From Neopestalotiopsis rosae (lineage: Eukaryota; Ascomycota; Sordariomycetes; Amphisphaeriales; Sporocadaceae), in contig JALGAS010000004.1 of the NCBI GenBank assembly GCA_023078685.1, positions 4,092,001 through 4,156,000 on the forward strand: a stretch of DNA of 64,000 nucleotides, given 5' to 3'. A model generated the notes under the pieces. The model saw only the letters and a program-made list of their open reading frames with translations. It did no database searches and had not been told where the DNA came from. Below are positions 22,407 through 32,934 of this stretch, piece by piece (the stretch's first letter is position 1; every line of letters starts with the position of its first letter). The translations under genes were made by a program, and so were the position numbers.

Positions 22407-23656
22407 ATGTCTTTCGCCATTGATGCCAACGTGTCGAACGGCACTTGTTACTACACCCAGAACACGGAGACAAAAGGCGACTTCATCCCCTGTGGCAATG
22501 CCGCACTCGGCCATTGGCCTTGCTGCCATACTGGCGACTTCTGCCTCAGCTTTGACGGGGCCGATGCGTGCTACGATGTTGATAGTATGTCGAGACTTGA
22601 TGGCTACCTCTAGTTTGCTTAAATATATACTAACACGATGACAAAGCTGGAAACACGTATATAGCCGGATGTACAGATCCAGGCTTTAACGATCGAGCGT
22701 GTGCCTGGAAGTCTGAGCAATTCGATGACCAAGAGTGGGTAGCGATCCATCAATGCCCAAGCGTCACGGGCAGTGACGATACTATATGGGGTGGCTGCAA
22801 GGCGCCTGAGAACTCTACAGAGCTCGAGCGGCTGCCGCTTGAGAGCTGTGATCCGTACTGCGCAACGACTTTATTCAAGGGCGGTACTGCCTTGCCAGCA
22901 TATGCCAGTCTACCGAGTAGTGCCGGCGCGTCGATTGCATGGACGAACGGCTTCGAACCTACAGCTGCATATACCGCCGTCGTAACAACCATGTCAGGCA
23001 CAGAAACAACAATCACGTCTACTCGGGCACAATCACTGACGACAACTCCAACGGTCACCGCCACTCAGTCTACATCAACCAGTACAACAGTACCGCCGGC
23101 TTCCACTTCCAACGAACTCTCAACTGGAGCCAAGGCAGGAATTGGTGTCGGCGCTGCCGTAGCGGGGCTTCTATTCATTACGGCCATACTGCTTTTCCTG
23201 CTTTTCCGACGACGCAAGAGAGAAGCAAAGCCCAATCAGGACGTGAACGTGACCATGCAAAACCAGCCTGATCTATCCAACCGACAGTATGCTTATCCGT
23301 CATATCAACCGAGTGAGACGACGCAACTATCGCCCGAGCCTTGGCCCCAAGAGCTATATGCAGCGGCGCCTCGTAATGACTACTACAAACCAGAGCTTCC
23401 AGCAAATCAAGGCCTGACGCCGACTTGCGAGTTGCCGGCCGATCATTCTATGCCCCCTCGAGAGAACCTAGGCCCGCAGCAATACAATTCTTACGCTCAA
23501 TCTCCCTCGCCAAATTCGCCATATTCTACTCTTGATTCCTCGGGCGCTGATCACGTATCGTCGTATTCTGGGACCACGGCAGGTTACGATGGATATCGGT
23601 ACGGTCATACACCCGATCCTGCAAGGTACAATGGTTCATTCCGAAATAATAGATAG
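22407..23656 (+). CDS. Single-pass surface protein with Cys-rich ectodomain and Ser/Thr stalk
   Basis: 395-residue protein from exons 22407-22584 and 22647-23656. The N-terminal ectodomain starts with the TCYYTQNTETKGDFIPCG segment and holds about a dozen cysteines in paired spacing (PCC, CWPCC-like), the layout of a widespread but unnamed fungal surface family. A Ser/Thr-rich stalk of about 80 residues follows, then one membrane helix at about 225-246 stopped by RRRKR, and a cytoplasmic tail of about 145 residues rich in Pro, Tyr, Gln and Ser. This build resembles cell-wall stress sensors of the Mid2/Wsc type in plan, but the ectodomain is not a WSC domain. There is no classical signal peptide, which is usual for this family. 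Sensor function is inferred from the architecture. Confidence 0.8.
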
Positions 23657-24222
23657 CCGTGATGATTTGGTCTTTTATGTCGCGCCTGGAAGCGCAGTCG
23701 TTGGATATAGTCTTAGTGTCAGTTTCTCACTTGTGAATCAGCACATGGGAGAGGGTTTGTACGAAATTGCCCACTTGTGTGGACGATTGATTATATAGGT
23801 AGATTAAGTTACCGAGCCATAATGTAACGGACAATCCAGATACGCGAATACGATATATCCATAACTGGTAATACTTGAATTGTGCAGTCCCATCCGACAT
23901 CACGCCAACCCGACTGCGGATTACGTGCGATGAAGACCCCGCTATGCTGATGCTCCTCTTGCCTTCCGGTGCGGATAGTCGATAGGCGTCGGCGGCGTCG
24001 GCCGGGATCCAGATAGGTATAAGACACCGGCGTCTTACTGTGGACATTTGATGCATTTACTCCAAATTTTTGCTATCCTCGGTCCAACAATTGACTTTTT
24101 GGATTGAAAAGCGCGTGCATTTGAATAAATCCTCGAATATCCTTTTGACCGTCACTCATAGCACTTTCAAAATCTCACACATACACAGCGCACAGCGCAG
24201 CAGCACACAACCAGCATCCACT
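23657..24222. other. Intergenic: 3' flank of surface protein, promoter of cupin gene
   Basis: No gene supported. A TATAAG sequence at 24018-24023 lies about 200 bases before the cupin start and may be its TATA element. Confidence 0.65.
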
Positions 24223-24817
24223 ATGTCTGAATGCCATACACACGACGAGCACACGCACGACGAAGTGCCACCCCCGCCCACGGACGGGTGGAAGACCGAG
24301 GGCGTCCGCGTTATTCCCGGCGACCAGTTGGACCACAACACGGGCAATGCGCATTCGACACCAGGCAGTAAGCATCTTTCTATATCACTATTGAGAGTAT
24401 ATGAATTGCAAAAGGGAACACCGACTGAATCGTATCACAGTGGACCGTGCCGCCGCCATCAACTTTGCGCGCGTAGGAGCCAAAAAGATATGGGCGGGGA
24501 CGGTGCACATCCACCCCGACGCCAAGACGGGCGCGCACCACCACGGACACCTCGAGAGCGTAATCTACGTGGTGAAGGGGCGAGCGCGGATGCGCTGGGG
24601 CGAGAAGCTCGAGTTCACGGCCGAGGCGGGGCCGGGCGACTTCATCTACGTGCCGCCATACGTGCCGCACCAGGAGATCAACGCCAGCGCCGACGAGAGG
24701 CTCGAGTGCGTGCTCATGCGCAGCGACTCCGAGGCCGTCGCCGTCAACCTGCCGGACCTGGAGCCCGTGGAGAAGCCGAGCACGGTCAAGTGGATTGACC
24801 CGACACATACGCATTAA
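24223..24817 (+). CDS. Cupin-domain protein
   Basis: 173-residue single-cupin protein from exons 24223-24367 and 24441-24817. The first 20 residues are rich in His, Asp and Glu (two HTHDE copies), which could bind metal. The cupin barrel spans about residues 60-150. Motif 1 shows metal ligands in HHHGHLE (His81-83, His85, Glu87) and motif 2 has His124 in VPPYVPHQE. The spacing fits a metal-binding cupin of the phosphomannose isomerase-like or dioxygenase-like sort; the substrate is unknown. The second exon has markedly higher G+C than its surroundings and strong codon bias. Cytosolic, as no signal peptide is present. Confidence 0.87.
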
Positions 24818-25154
24818 GGAAAAGGGATTACGGACTGGCAGCGAAGCCATCATACTATCACATTGACGACAGGCTATAAGCCAATCTGGCTGGCGGAACA
24901 AACTCTCTTCGCATCTTATACAAGTCAAGGTAGATAGTCACTAATCACTCATCAAATCTAGTGGAACGCAAACATGAATCACTTCCGTCGCAAATGTCTC
25001 TCAAGTGTGCAAGTGTGCAATGGCAGTGTATTGGTGGTCCTGTGACTCTAATCCTCTGTGGTAACATTGGAATATACCTAGTATCATATGCCTTGAGCGC
25101 CTGCGCATCTATGAAAACCCGGGGAGCGTAGAGTCCATGTGTGGAACTACGTGA
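24818..25154. other. Intergenic between convergent genes
   Basis: Short 3' flanks of the cupin gene and the SRR1-like gene. Nothing else seen. Confidence 0.7.
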
Positions 25155-26192
25155 TTAGTCGCAGAATTCCTCATCAAATTCATCTTCTTTCGGCTCGTTG
25201 GCCCTGAAAGTCTCCTCAAGGGTGTCTTCAGCGCCTCCCGTCTTTCTGAAGTACATTTTGTTCCACGAAAACGGATTTCTCCCCCTGTCGTATCCCCCCT
25301 TGGCGTAGCCCTCGACATATTCATTATCGAGGATTCGCTTCGTCCGCTTAGCCAGAGTTTCCCGAGACTCAGAAACCCAAAGACAGGCGGGTCTGGACAC
25401 ATCAAGGACAGCTTCCCGGGTGAATTCTTCATCGTCATGCGATACCACCATGGTGTCTTCGTCGACCATCAGGAATCCCTTGGCGCCGAATCCACCAATG
25501 TCCTCGAAGCGGTATACTGTCTGTAGAATCTTCTTATCCACCGAAGAATACTCGGGACTCTGGACGTAGACATGTTCTCGCTGAAAAGTTCGATCAAAGT
25601 TCATCGAGATGAAGCATGCAATCTCATGTATGAAGGCATAGCGATACATGGCCTCAGTTGTCCTGCTTCTCTCTCGATCTTCCTCGTCGGGCATTTCTTC
25701 CTCCTCCTCGGCAAGCTCTCCGTCACATCTAGGATCTAATGGGACCATATCGAAGCAGACAATCTTCTTTACTCGCTGCATGATTTCAGGGTGCCGGAGA
25801 AGTGTTGCTTTCAGCTCCTTCATGCCATCAGATTCAGCATCTAACATTGTGCTGATCGCCGTGACCGAGTGATTCTTGAGATCCTCTTCGGTCCGCGGTG
25901 GATTCCGCCGTATACCCAGGCGGATATCAACACATCGAAAATCCTTTTTACGACCCTCTTCAGTGAAACTCTCATATACCATCTCTCCATCCAGTGTGAT
26001 CACAGGGACCATGACATCCTCGCCCTGCTTGGGTTCTTGGCCAAATCCACGTTGGTACATATTGGAAATCACCTCCTGACGACCATCCCGGGTCGGAGGT
26101 AAAGTGATTTTATCGCCGTTGCGTTCTAGCTCATGCTCAAGCGCTTCGAGAGCCTCGCGCGTAAAGAGGGGCTGATCAGCAGTGGATGACAT
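25155..26192 (-). CDS. SRR1-like domain protein
   Basis: Intronless 345-residue protein that I assign to the SRR1-like family, named after the Arabidopsis SRR1 protein of light and clock signalling, whose fungal role is poorly known. The diagnostic core is at about residues 140-285: VKKIVCFDMVPLDP, the AMYRYAFIHEIACFI helix, HVYVQSPEYSSVDKKIL, then FLMVDEDTMVVSH and CLWVSE. A very acidic insertion (about residues 157-175, EEEEEMPDEED) separates the first core strand from the helix. The C-terminal 60 residues are rich in charged residues and end acidic. Likely cytosolic. A TATATAT element sits about 90 bases upstream of the start. Family call fairly firm, function open. Confidence 0.72.
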   Translation of the reverse strand: MSSTADQPLFTREALEALEHELERNGDKITLPPTRDGRQEVISNMYQRGFGQEPKQGEDVMVPVITLDGEMVYESFTEEGRKKDFRCVDIRLGIRRNPPRTEEDLKNHSVTAISTMLDAESDGMKELKATLLRHPEIMQRVKKIVCFDMVPLDPRCDGELAEEEEEMPDEEDRERSRTTEAMYRYAFIHEIACFISMNFDRTFQREHVYVQSPEYSSVDKKILQTVYRFEDIGGFGAKGFLMVDEDTMVVSHDDEEFTREAVLDVSRPACLWVSESRETLAKRTKRILDNEYVEGYAKGGYDRGRNPFSWNKMYFRKTGGAEDTLEETFRANEPKEDEFDEEFCD

Positions 26193-26834
26193 TGTGAATA
26201 AATTGGTAGGCGTCGCTTTGGTATGCTAAAGTTGCTTGGTAGCCAAAAGAATATCCGCTGATTAGGTTCAGCTGGGCGCAATATATAGACGTAGGTACGC
26301 AGGCAAACATCTTAGGCTCGTCGAAAACAACAAACAGATTCAATCAAGACAATCAAATGTTTGATGGCTTGAGATACAACGTCTTGATTGTTAAGAGAAC
26401 ACACCATTGTCTGGCTCATTGTTATAGCTGGACTATGGCGGAGGAACACCACAAGAACGAAGAACAATAAGAGACTGCTCGGGATTGTAGCTACCTAGGT
26501 AGATGCCCACTAACCCTGATTGGTGATTTGCAGGACAACGAAAGGAAAATGCCTTGTTTGCCCTATGCCTCTTGGGTCAAGTGAGGCAGAGGCAGGAATC
26601 TTTTAGACTTAAGGCGACAAGATAAAGCCCATCAAAGATTACGAGAGCACTGGCGAAACGACAGACATCGCATCATTTAGGAAATGTTTCAATTCCAGTC
26701 CCCGTGCGCCCGCTGAGGGAATACCAAACAAACGATTGATGGATATGTACAGTCAAAGTCTTGAGAGGGGGTGCAGAAACTGCTCATTGCACCGCGGTTG
26801 GCCATAGGTTCATAATCATAGCTCCTCAGGCCGT
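26193..26834. other. Intergenic: SRR1-like promoter, 3' flank of RRP14
   Basis: No gene supported. Contains a TATA-like element at 26281-26287 and an ACCTAGGT palindrome at 26493-26500. Confidence 0.7.
26281..26287 (-). promoter_or_regulatory. TATA-like element for the SRR1-like gene
   Basis: TATATAT-type sequence about 90 bases upstream of the start codon at 26192. Called on sequence and distance only. Confidence 0.4.
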
Positions 26835-28701
26835 TTATTTCCCTTTTCCACCAAAGGATCCTTCAAAGCCGGCTCTACCGCCCTTTTTCTTGGGTGCTCC
26901 GGCCTTCTTCTTACCACCGCTCTTGCGCAACATGTTCTGCTCCTTACGAGCCTTGATGTTGCTCTCCCGCTTCTGTTGCCGTTGCTTGATAGACTTTTGG
27001 ACTCCCTCAGCCCTTTCCCTCCAGGCCTTTTCGCTCCGGTTCTTTTGTACTTCCTTGCGCTTCACAGCCTTCTTGAGGAGCTTCTCGTCGTCTCTAATCT
27101 TCTCGCCCTCGGCTCTTTTCCTTGCTGACAACCACATTTCCTTCTCCTCTACATCCTTGCGCTTCTCTTCGTCCAACTTCTCTAGTCGCTTCTTTTCGTT
27201 TTGAAATTTGAGAAGGGCTGTTTTGGGGTCCGATGGGCCCTTCTTCTTGTCATTCTTGAGAACGTGTGACAAATCATGAGACAGTTGTGCGCCGTCACCA
27301 AAGGCGACTCTGCCAAAGGTGAAGTTGGTCTCTGCCAGATCAACAGCCGGACTAAGGATGCTGCCCGGAGAGTTACGAGCCGACGCCAGCGCCTCTTCCC
27401 GCTTGCGAGTTTCCTCCTCAAACGCCTTCTTTCTGGCCTCCTTTTTGTGGGCTTTCCGTTCAGCCTGCTTCTGTCTCCTCGACTCAATCAATTCCTGACG
27501 AGTACGAATGGGCTTTCCATCAGGGCCATCGGCTTTGCGAGCGTCACGGAGTGCTTGAATCTTGGCGGCGAGACGTTCGCGGAGGGCAGTCGTGTCACTG
27601 GGGATTTTGATGTGCTTGGGCTTCTCGGACGGTGGCACCGTAGAAGATATGGATGTTGATGTGCTTGCAGGCTGGCCGTTGGAATCGATCGGTGTGCCAT
27701 TCGTATCGAAGACGGGGGATTCTGGCTCTGAGGGGGCCGCAGATGCAGAGTCGGACATGTCCTCGTCATCCTCCTCATCGGCCACGCTGGGCATTTCGAT
27801 GTCTTCCTCCTCCGACTGATCGTCAACATCATCATCAGCTTCGTCCTCCTCCAGCTCTTGCAGATCATCAGTCGGCGCATTTTGGGCGGGCTCACTTGAC
27901 TTTCCGGAAGCGGGCTTTTCCTCTCGGGGGCCTAGCTTGATCTTGTTCACGCCCGACTTGACGTTTCTCTTCTCGTAGGCAGCCTCTTCTTCTCGTAGGG
28001 CCTGTCTCTCGGCCTTGCGCTCTTTCCTGGCCTCTCTCTTCTCGGCCTTTCGGCGTTCCTGCTCGGTCATCTCGGGCTCGGGTTCCTCCACCTTGAGCTT
28101 CCTCTTCTTCAGGCCCTCGGCGGGCTTCTCAGCCTCGATGCCATCAACGTCTGACCATTCATCTGAAGAATCGGCCAAACCTTGGTCTCTCTTGCGCTTT
28201 TTTTGGGCTTGTTCTTCCATGACTTCCTTGACACTGCGGTTCAACTTGCTATCGGGATCAAGCTTATTCCGGCGCGCCTCGGCAGCTTGTGCCTTGGTCT
28301 GCTTCTTTTTCTTCCATTGGTCCTGCAAAGGGCAAGAGTCAGGACAAGATCAGAACAAATGTGCTAAGCGTGGGTTGCGCTGGGTTGGGAGGAAAGCAGC
28401 AGGAGCGCAAGTGGCAAACGCCAGTATTCGCGGGCAGAGCGGGGATCCAAGCACACGAGACGGCAAGGCAGCAGCTCTTGGGACAGAGAAGCCGGGAGAG
28501 AGATTCTGGGAATAACCACATACAGAAGTATCATCGCCGTAGTACATCTTTGCCGGAATCAAGGACAGGAGCCCATCGAATGCTTTCGCATGATCGCGCA
28601 GGCGATCCTAAAAGAAAGGCGACAGTGGTCAGCTAGGAGCCAGGCCTGTGGTGGGGTCACACGGCGTTTTTGGCACAAACCTGCAGCGACGACTCGGCCA
28701 T
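26835..28701 (-). CDS. RRP14: Ribosomal RNA processing protein Rrp14 / SURF6 family
   Basis: 530-residue nucleolar protein needed for ribosome biogenesis, in yeast for both subunits. Exons 28681-28701, 28524-28607 and 26835-28322. The N-terminal Rrp14 domain is plain (RLRDHAKAFDGLLSLIPAKMYY, continuing DDTSDQWKKKKQTK), and the C-terminal SURF6 domain spans about residues 290-520 with NFTFGRVAFGDG and long lysine/arginine/glutamate-rich coiled helices ending in GGKGK. Between them are acidic low-complexity stretches (EEDEADDDVDDQSEEED region). The tiny first exon of seven codons (MAESSLQ) is supported by clean splice sites and by the continuity of the Rrp14 domain across the first junction. 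The strong basic and acidic blocks are typical of nucleolar proteins. Confidence 0.92.
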
Positions 28702-30363
28702 GTCTGGTGTTGAATAAGAGACCTAGTCGGATAGATATTGCACAGGGTAATGCGCAGATGTTGTGTAGAAAACGGGCGAGGAATGGCTGGTCAGTAAGCA
28801 GCGCCAGTCGTCGTCGTTGTCAGTCGCAATGCTGAAAGTCTAAGAAATTTTTTAAAAATTTCGGGGTTCTGATTTGCGATGGATCCGACTGAGCGGTTGT
28901 GTTTTCTCACTACTGGGGGTCTGTGAAATTTTTTGGGTGCGGAACTGATCGTCTTGCGAAATCTTGGCATTATTTTGCCATGGGCCCGTGCGTATCCAGA
29001 TTACCGAGGCGGTGAGTAGCAGTAGCAGTAGCATTACTTGGCATAAATGACTGCCTGTGCATACACAATATAGTGCATGTATAACAAGTAAATAACAATC
29101 GACATTCTTCTTTCATGTTTCCTTCTTCTGATTGTTGATGCACAATGTACACAGTCATCATAGAATACGTACAAGCGACCAAACGCAAACGTATCGCGAA
29201 ATCAATTGCTAGTATTCTTTAACTTGCATCAGATCGAAACTTTTCCGTGACGCCCAGCACTAGTTTTCTTGTCACCAACCCTGGATTATACATAGTGCAC
29301 AAGTATTTTGTTTAATTTCGCCTGCAACTCGCGGAGAGGTCCAGGTCATGTTGCTATTTCATTTCAGCATATCGCATCATATTTTGCCGACCACCTGTAA
29401 ATTGCCCAGCTGTATCGGCAGCATACTGCAATGCGATGCGGACTCGGCGTCAAATGTGAGAAACTCTATCCGCAATATGCCTCTGAACACCAGCACATCC
29501 ACCCACCATTAAAGATACATCACCCCAGACTGGAACATTGATTCTTGAATGAGCACATGTGCAAATCAAAATTCCTCCCCAGCCTACTTTGTGACAAGAG
29601 ATGCGACATTTACAGGTGTACTTGTGTCTTATGTTCTCCGTCTGTCGAAGCGTGCAGTTCTATAATGGCTGCCAAGACAAGCTACAGATAACGATGGTAT
29701 GTAGGTAAGATATATTAATAGAACCAGGTATAGACGAACTATTCCACCAGCCCACTTACTTATTACATGAGATAAATGTAGTTTGTTGCTGCCGAACTTG
29801 CGAGCGGATCTCTGCTGCCAACTCTTGACCAAGATACGGGTATTCGGCCCCCGACTGTTTTGTTTTCCCCGCCTTTGCATCTATTGGATCGCCGTTCATC
29901 ATCGTGGTCTCAAACTAAAATCAGCCGCTAGCATCTACCACTGACGCATTTGACTTTCAAGTCATAGGGATCCTCCCTCAACTCTATTCTTCCCGAGGCT
30001 TGTTTGGCTTGGTCTAGAAGCACTAATGCCCGTTGGTCCTCATCTGCATACGAAGCTGAACCTCAAGTGACGACATGAGAACGTAAAAAATCAGGGCAAC
30101 TGCCTCTACCCGCTACCAGTGACCACGTACTTCCTTGAGGCGCAAAGCAAAAAAATACAGGTATGCGGAACTATACCATTGTGACCACAACGACGCCTAT
30201 GTCATAGCATGTCCAAGTTGTTATTCGGGGTCTTACAAACAAGTTCCTGTCGACCATATAAGCTTCTTCCCATCATTGTTTAACTCTTCATACACATCCC
30301 AAACATCATCTTGTCAAAACAGCCTCTTTTACCCATCCATTACGACCATCACGCTACTTCATC
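28702..30363. other. Divergent promoter region, 1.7 kb
   Basis: Between RRP14 (minus) and the repeat-protein gene (plus). Mostly AT-rich; no gene supported. The last 110 bases hold a TATA-like element and a pyrimidine-rich leader for the plus-strand gene. Confidence 0.7.
30255..30262 (+). promoter_or_regulatory. TATA-like element for the repeat-protein gene
   Basis: CATATAAG about 105 bases before the start codon at 30364, followed by a C/T-rich leader. TATA-containing promoters are common on stress-induced fungal genes; use here is inferred. Confidence 0.4.
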
Positions 30364-32496
30364 ATGAACAACACGGATAATACTGACTACGCTGCAGACC
30401 AATATGGTCGCCCAGACGCATCTCAAGTACCGGGCACTGGCGTTGCCACGGGCCCAGGAACACTAGGCGGTGTTCACGCCAGTGAGCTAGGCAATGACCG
30501 ATCTGGTACAAAGACAAATGATTTTACAAGTGGAATCGAGGGAACCCCCGCTGCTCACAGTCTTCACAACACTGGCGAAACCACTGGACGCGACTATCAA
30601 CATCAACATCACCAACCTCACTCTCACACTCACAACGCTAGTGTTGGCGGTCGTGACCACGTATCATCCGGTCGAGACATGACATCGACCCGTGAGGGAA
30701 ATCCTTTGACGTCTGGCAACTCACCCAACGAATCTCTACGAAGTGATGCCACTAGCAGACACCATCACGGTAGTTTACCCGGTGCTGTCAATGCTTCGTC
30801 AGTAAGTGGGCACCATCAGGATGGTCACAATACACTTGGACACAACGAGCATGGCTCTCGCTCGTCTGTGAGCGAGACGACTCCTCATGGCCTTTCTGGT
30901 CAGGCTTCCCACTCCCCGAGCACCAGCAATGCTAAAGACTCAAGTGCTCTGGGCGGTGTCACTGCAACGCCTCAGCAGCAAACCATGGCTGGACACAAGG
31001 ACCCATCTGTCGTGGCCGCCAGTCAGCCAACTACACACGAGACTGGTTCCATGCTCGACATTGGCGACGTTCCAACGCACTCTGCACACCACTCATCCAG
31101 TCACAAGCCCACTCATACTTCCACCCGGGACCAAGCCGGATTGGACCCTGCTGGCCACAAGTCCAGCTCGCACACTGGACGAGACGGGGCAGGAATGGCT
31201 GCTGCAGGCGCTGCTGCGGCTTATGGTGCTCACCACCATAACCAACATCATTCAGGCTCACCTGCCTCCCAACCTACTGGATCTGCTATCGACCCTGCGC
31301 ACTCTAATACCAGAGACGGCCACATGGGTTTGGGCGCCGGTTCTCGTCAAGATCCCCAAACTGGACTTGACAATTCCAGTGCTCTTCACCACGGTGCTCA
31401 CTCGACAGGTCATGACGACCGTCTTGATTCCGCTCGTGCAGGCCACGGTGACCACAAATCTCGAGATGCCGCTCTGGGCTTGGGCGCTGCTGGCGCTGCC
31501 GCTACCTATGGTGCTCACGAACACGACAAACACGGCAGGACACCAGAGACTTCGTCTACTTCACGACACGCTGGATCTGCCATGAACCCCACTCACGCAG
31601 ATTCCAGAACTGCTGCTCCTGTTGGGCAAGATACATACCACAACCCTCAATCAGGCCATGCCGACCACAAGTCCCGGGATGCTGCACTTGGCGCTGGCGC
31701 CGCGGGTGCAGCTGCGTATGGCATGCACGAACACAACAAGCACAAGGGACAAGATGCGTCTGCTTCGCAGCCTGTCGGTTCTGGTGTTGACCCAACCCAC
31801 AGAGACACTAGAACTGCTGTCGGCAACGAGTACAACGATCCTCAGTCGGGCTCTGGGGACCATTTCGGAAGAGATGCCGCATTGGCAGGTGCCGGGGCTG
31901 CAGGAGCCGGGTACAGCGCCTCTCGTCTCGCACGGCACCACAATGAACCATCGATTGGCCAGCGCAGCGACGTCCTGCCCGAGGACTCTCAGCGAACTGG
32001 ACTCGACCGCGGTACCTACGGTCAGCCATCAACAGGTGGTATTGTAGGAGCTGGTAACAATGCAACCCACGCATCTTCGCCAACTGCTGCGACTCAAGGA
32101 CAGTACAACACTCTCCCTGGCGGAACACCGTCTGGCATCGCCGTCAACCCTACTTCCGGGGCTCACACTGACTCCAGAAATACTCATGGAGTTCCTGGCA
32201 CAACTGGTCTGGGTAACGAGACTGCTGCACGCAGTGGAAACGAGCCGTACTCTTCTCTGTCTTCGGGATCACCATCGGGTATGGCCATGAGAGATCAGCA
32301 GAGCGGTCTCGGCTCGAGCACCCGCGACAACCAAACACCTTCATCCTATGGTCAAGGCTCTGGTGCCGGCACCGGTTTGAAGGCCAATGCCGCTTCGGCT
32401 GCTGAGCAGCTCCGGTCTACTGGCCGTGTCACCCACCAGTGCCAGAACTGCCACGAGGACATGGATATCAGCAAGCATTTCCTTCACAGCAACTAA
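30364..32496 (+). CDS. Disordered His/Gly/Ala repeat protein (dehydrin-like), with C-terminal Cys/His motif
   Basis: Intronless 710-residue protein, hydrophilic and probably largely disordered, very rich in His, Gly, Ser, Ala, Thr and Asn, with no signal peptide or membrane anchor. From about residue 270 to 530 it has four diverged repeats. Each has a charged lead (DHKSRDAAL), an alanine/glycine block (GAAGAAAYG), a histidine-rich turn (HEHNKH) and a linker of the form GS-x-x-(D/N)-P-x-H-x-(D/N)-(T/S)-R. The linker resembles the Asp-Pro-Arg-type motifs of Aspergillus DprA-like dehydrins, which protect cells against oxidative, osmotic and heat stress. The last 30 residues differ: CQNCHEDMDISKHF could bind one zinc ion. 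The N-terminal third has HQHHQPHSHTH. The role in stress protection is inferred from composition and repeat type. Confidence 0.75.
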   Translation: MNNTDNTDYAADQYGRPDASQVPGTGVATGPGTLGGVHASELGNDRSGTKTNDFTSGIEGTPAAHSLHNTGETTGRDYQHQHHQPHSHTHNASVGGRDHVSSGRDMTSTREGNPLTSGNSPNESLRSDATSRHHHGSLPGAVNASSVSGHHQDGHNTLGHNEHGSRSSVSETTPHGLSGQASHSPSTSNAKDSSALGGVTATPQQQTMAGHKDPSVVAASQPTTHETGSMLDIGDVPTHSAHHSSSHKPTHTSTRDQAGLDPAGHKSSSHTGRDGAGMAAAGAAAAYGAHHHNQHHSGSPASQPTGSAIDPAHSNTRDGHMGLGAGSRQDPQTGLDNSSALHHGAHSTGHDDRLDSARAGHGDHKSRDAALGLGAAGAAATYGAHEHDKHGRTPETSSTSRHAGSAMNPTHADSRTAAPVGQDTYHNPQSGHADHKSRDAALGAGAAGAAAYGMHEHNKHKGQDASASQPVGSGVDPTHRDTRTAVGNEYNDPQSGSGDHFGRDAALAGAGAAGAGYSASRLARHHNEPSIGQRSDVLPEDSQRTGLDRGTYGQPSTGGIVGAGNNATHASSPTAATQGQYNTLPGGTPSGIAVNPTSGAHTDSRNTHGVPGTTGLGNETAARSGNEPYSSLSSGSPSGMAMRDQQSGLGSSTRDNQTPSSYGQGSGAGTGLKANAASAAEQLRSTGRVTHQCQNCHEDMDISKHFLHSN
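31201..31960 (+). repeat. Four diverged protein-level repeats in the dehydrin-like gene
   Basis: Repeat units begin near residues 280, 362, 432 and 498 (bases about 31201, 31447, 31657 and 31855). Spacing is unequal (about 82, 70 and 66 residues) and base identity is partial, so the duplication is old. The last unit lacks the DHK lead (it reads DHFGRDAAL) and the His-rich turn is mostly lost. Confidence 0.75.
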
Positions 32497-32640
32497 ATTG
32501 TTTCTTGCCATTGCTTCGAACCATCGGAATCATCGGCAACAGATCAATAATAATCTTAGGGAAGGGTTGTAAATTAAGTTGTTCTAAACATGTATATAAT
32601 GAGCGTTAATGAACTTACTTACGAGATTTCAATTAATGTA

Positions 32641-32934
32641 TTATGTCCGCTTTGGAATTGCAGATGCTTTTCTTTGCCCTTGCTTCTTTGTTTCATCAAC
32701 TTTCAGGTTAACGCCATGGTTCTTGATCCACTGCTTTCCGAATGCCGACTTTTCAAATGTTGAGCCAGTAGCCTTGCAGTCGTCGCATTTGAAATTCATA
32801 TATGGATGTGGCTTTCTGAAAATGTCTTCGGGTGCACTAATACCACATTTACACTTGTGTTCTCGATCAACTGCCCATTCGGTTGTGGGCCCACAGCTAA
32901 TGCAGTATTTCATGAGATGGATTCGCTTACACAT
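32641..32934 (-). CDS. Small zinc-ribbon-like protein
   Basis: Intronless 97-residue protein, convergent with the dehydrin-like gene and only 144 bases from it. Three cysteine pairs are visible: CISC (near residue 11), CKC (near 28) and CDDC (near 50), with aromatic and basic residues between, a spacing that suggests one or two zinc sites. The C-terminal 30 residues are lysine-rich. I do not recognise a named family. An in-frame ATG 16 codons upstream (32982) would add a hydrophobic stretch (YLLLIILP), but the 32934 start (MCKRIHLMKYC) has a better context with adenine at -3. Function unknown; it might bind nucleic acid or protein. Confidence 0.6.
   Translation of the reverse strand: MCKRIHLMKYCISCGPTTEWAVDREHKCKCGISAPEDIFRKPHPYMNFKCDDCKATGSTFEKSAFGKQWIKNHGVNLKVDETKKQGQRKASAIPKRT

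Noticed and set aside
22407..24817. Biosynthetic gene cluster around the MFS transporter, surface protein and cupin
   Set aside because: No polyketide synthase, peptide synthetase, terpene synthase or oxidoreductase set nearby; neighbours are housekeeping genes.
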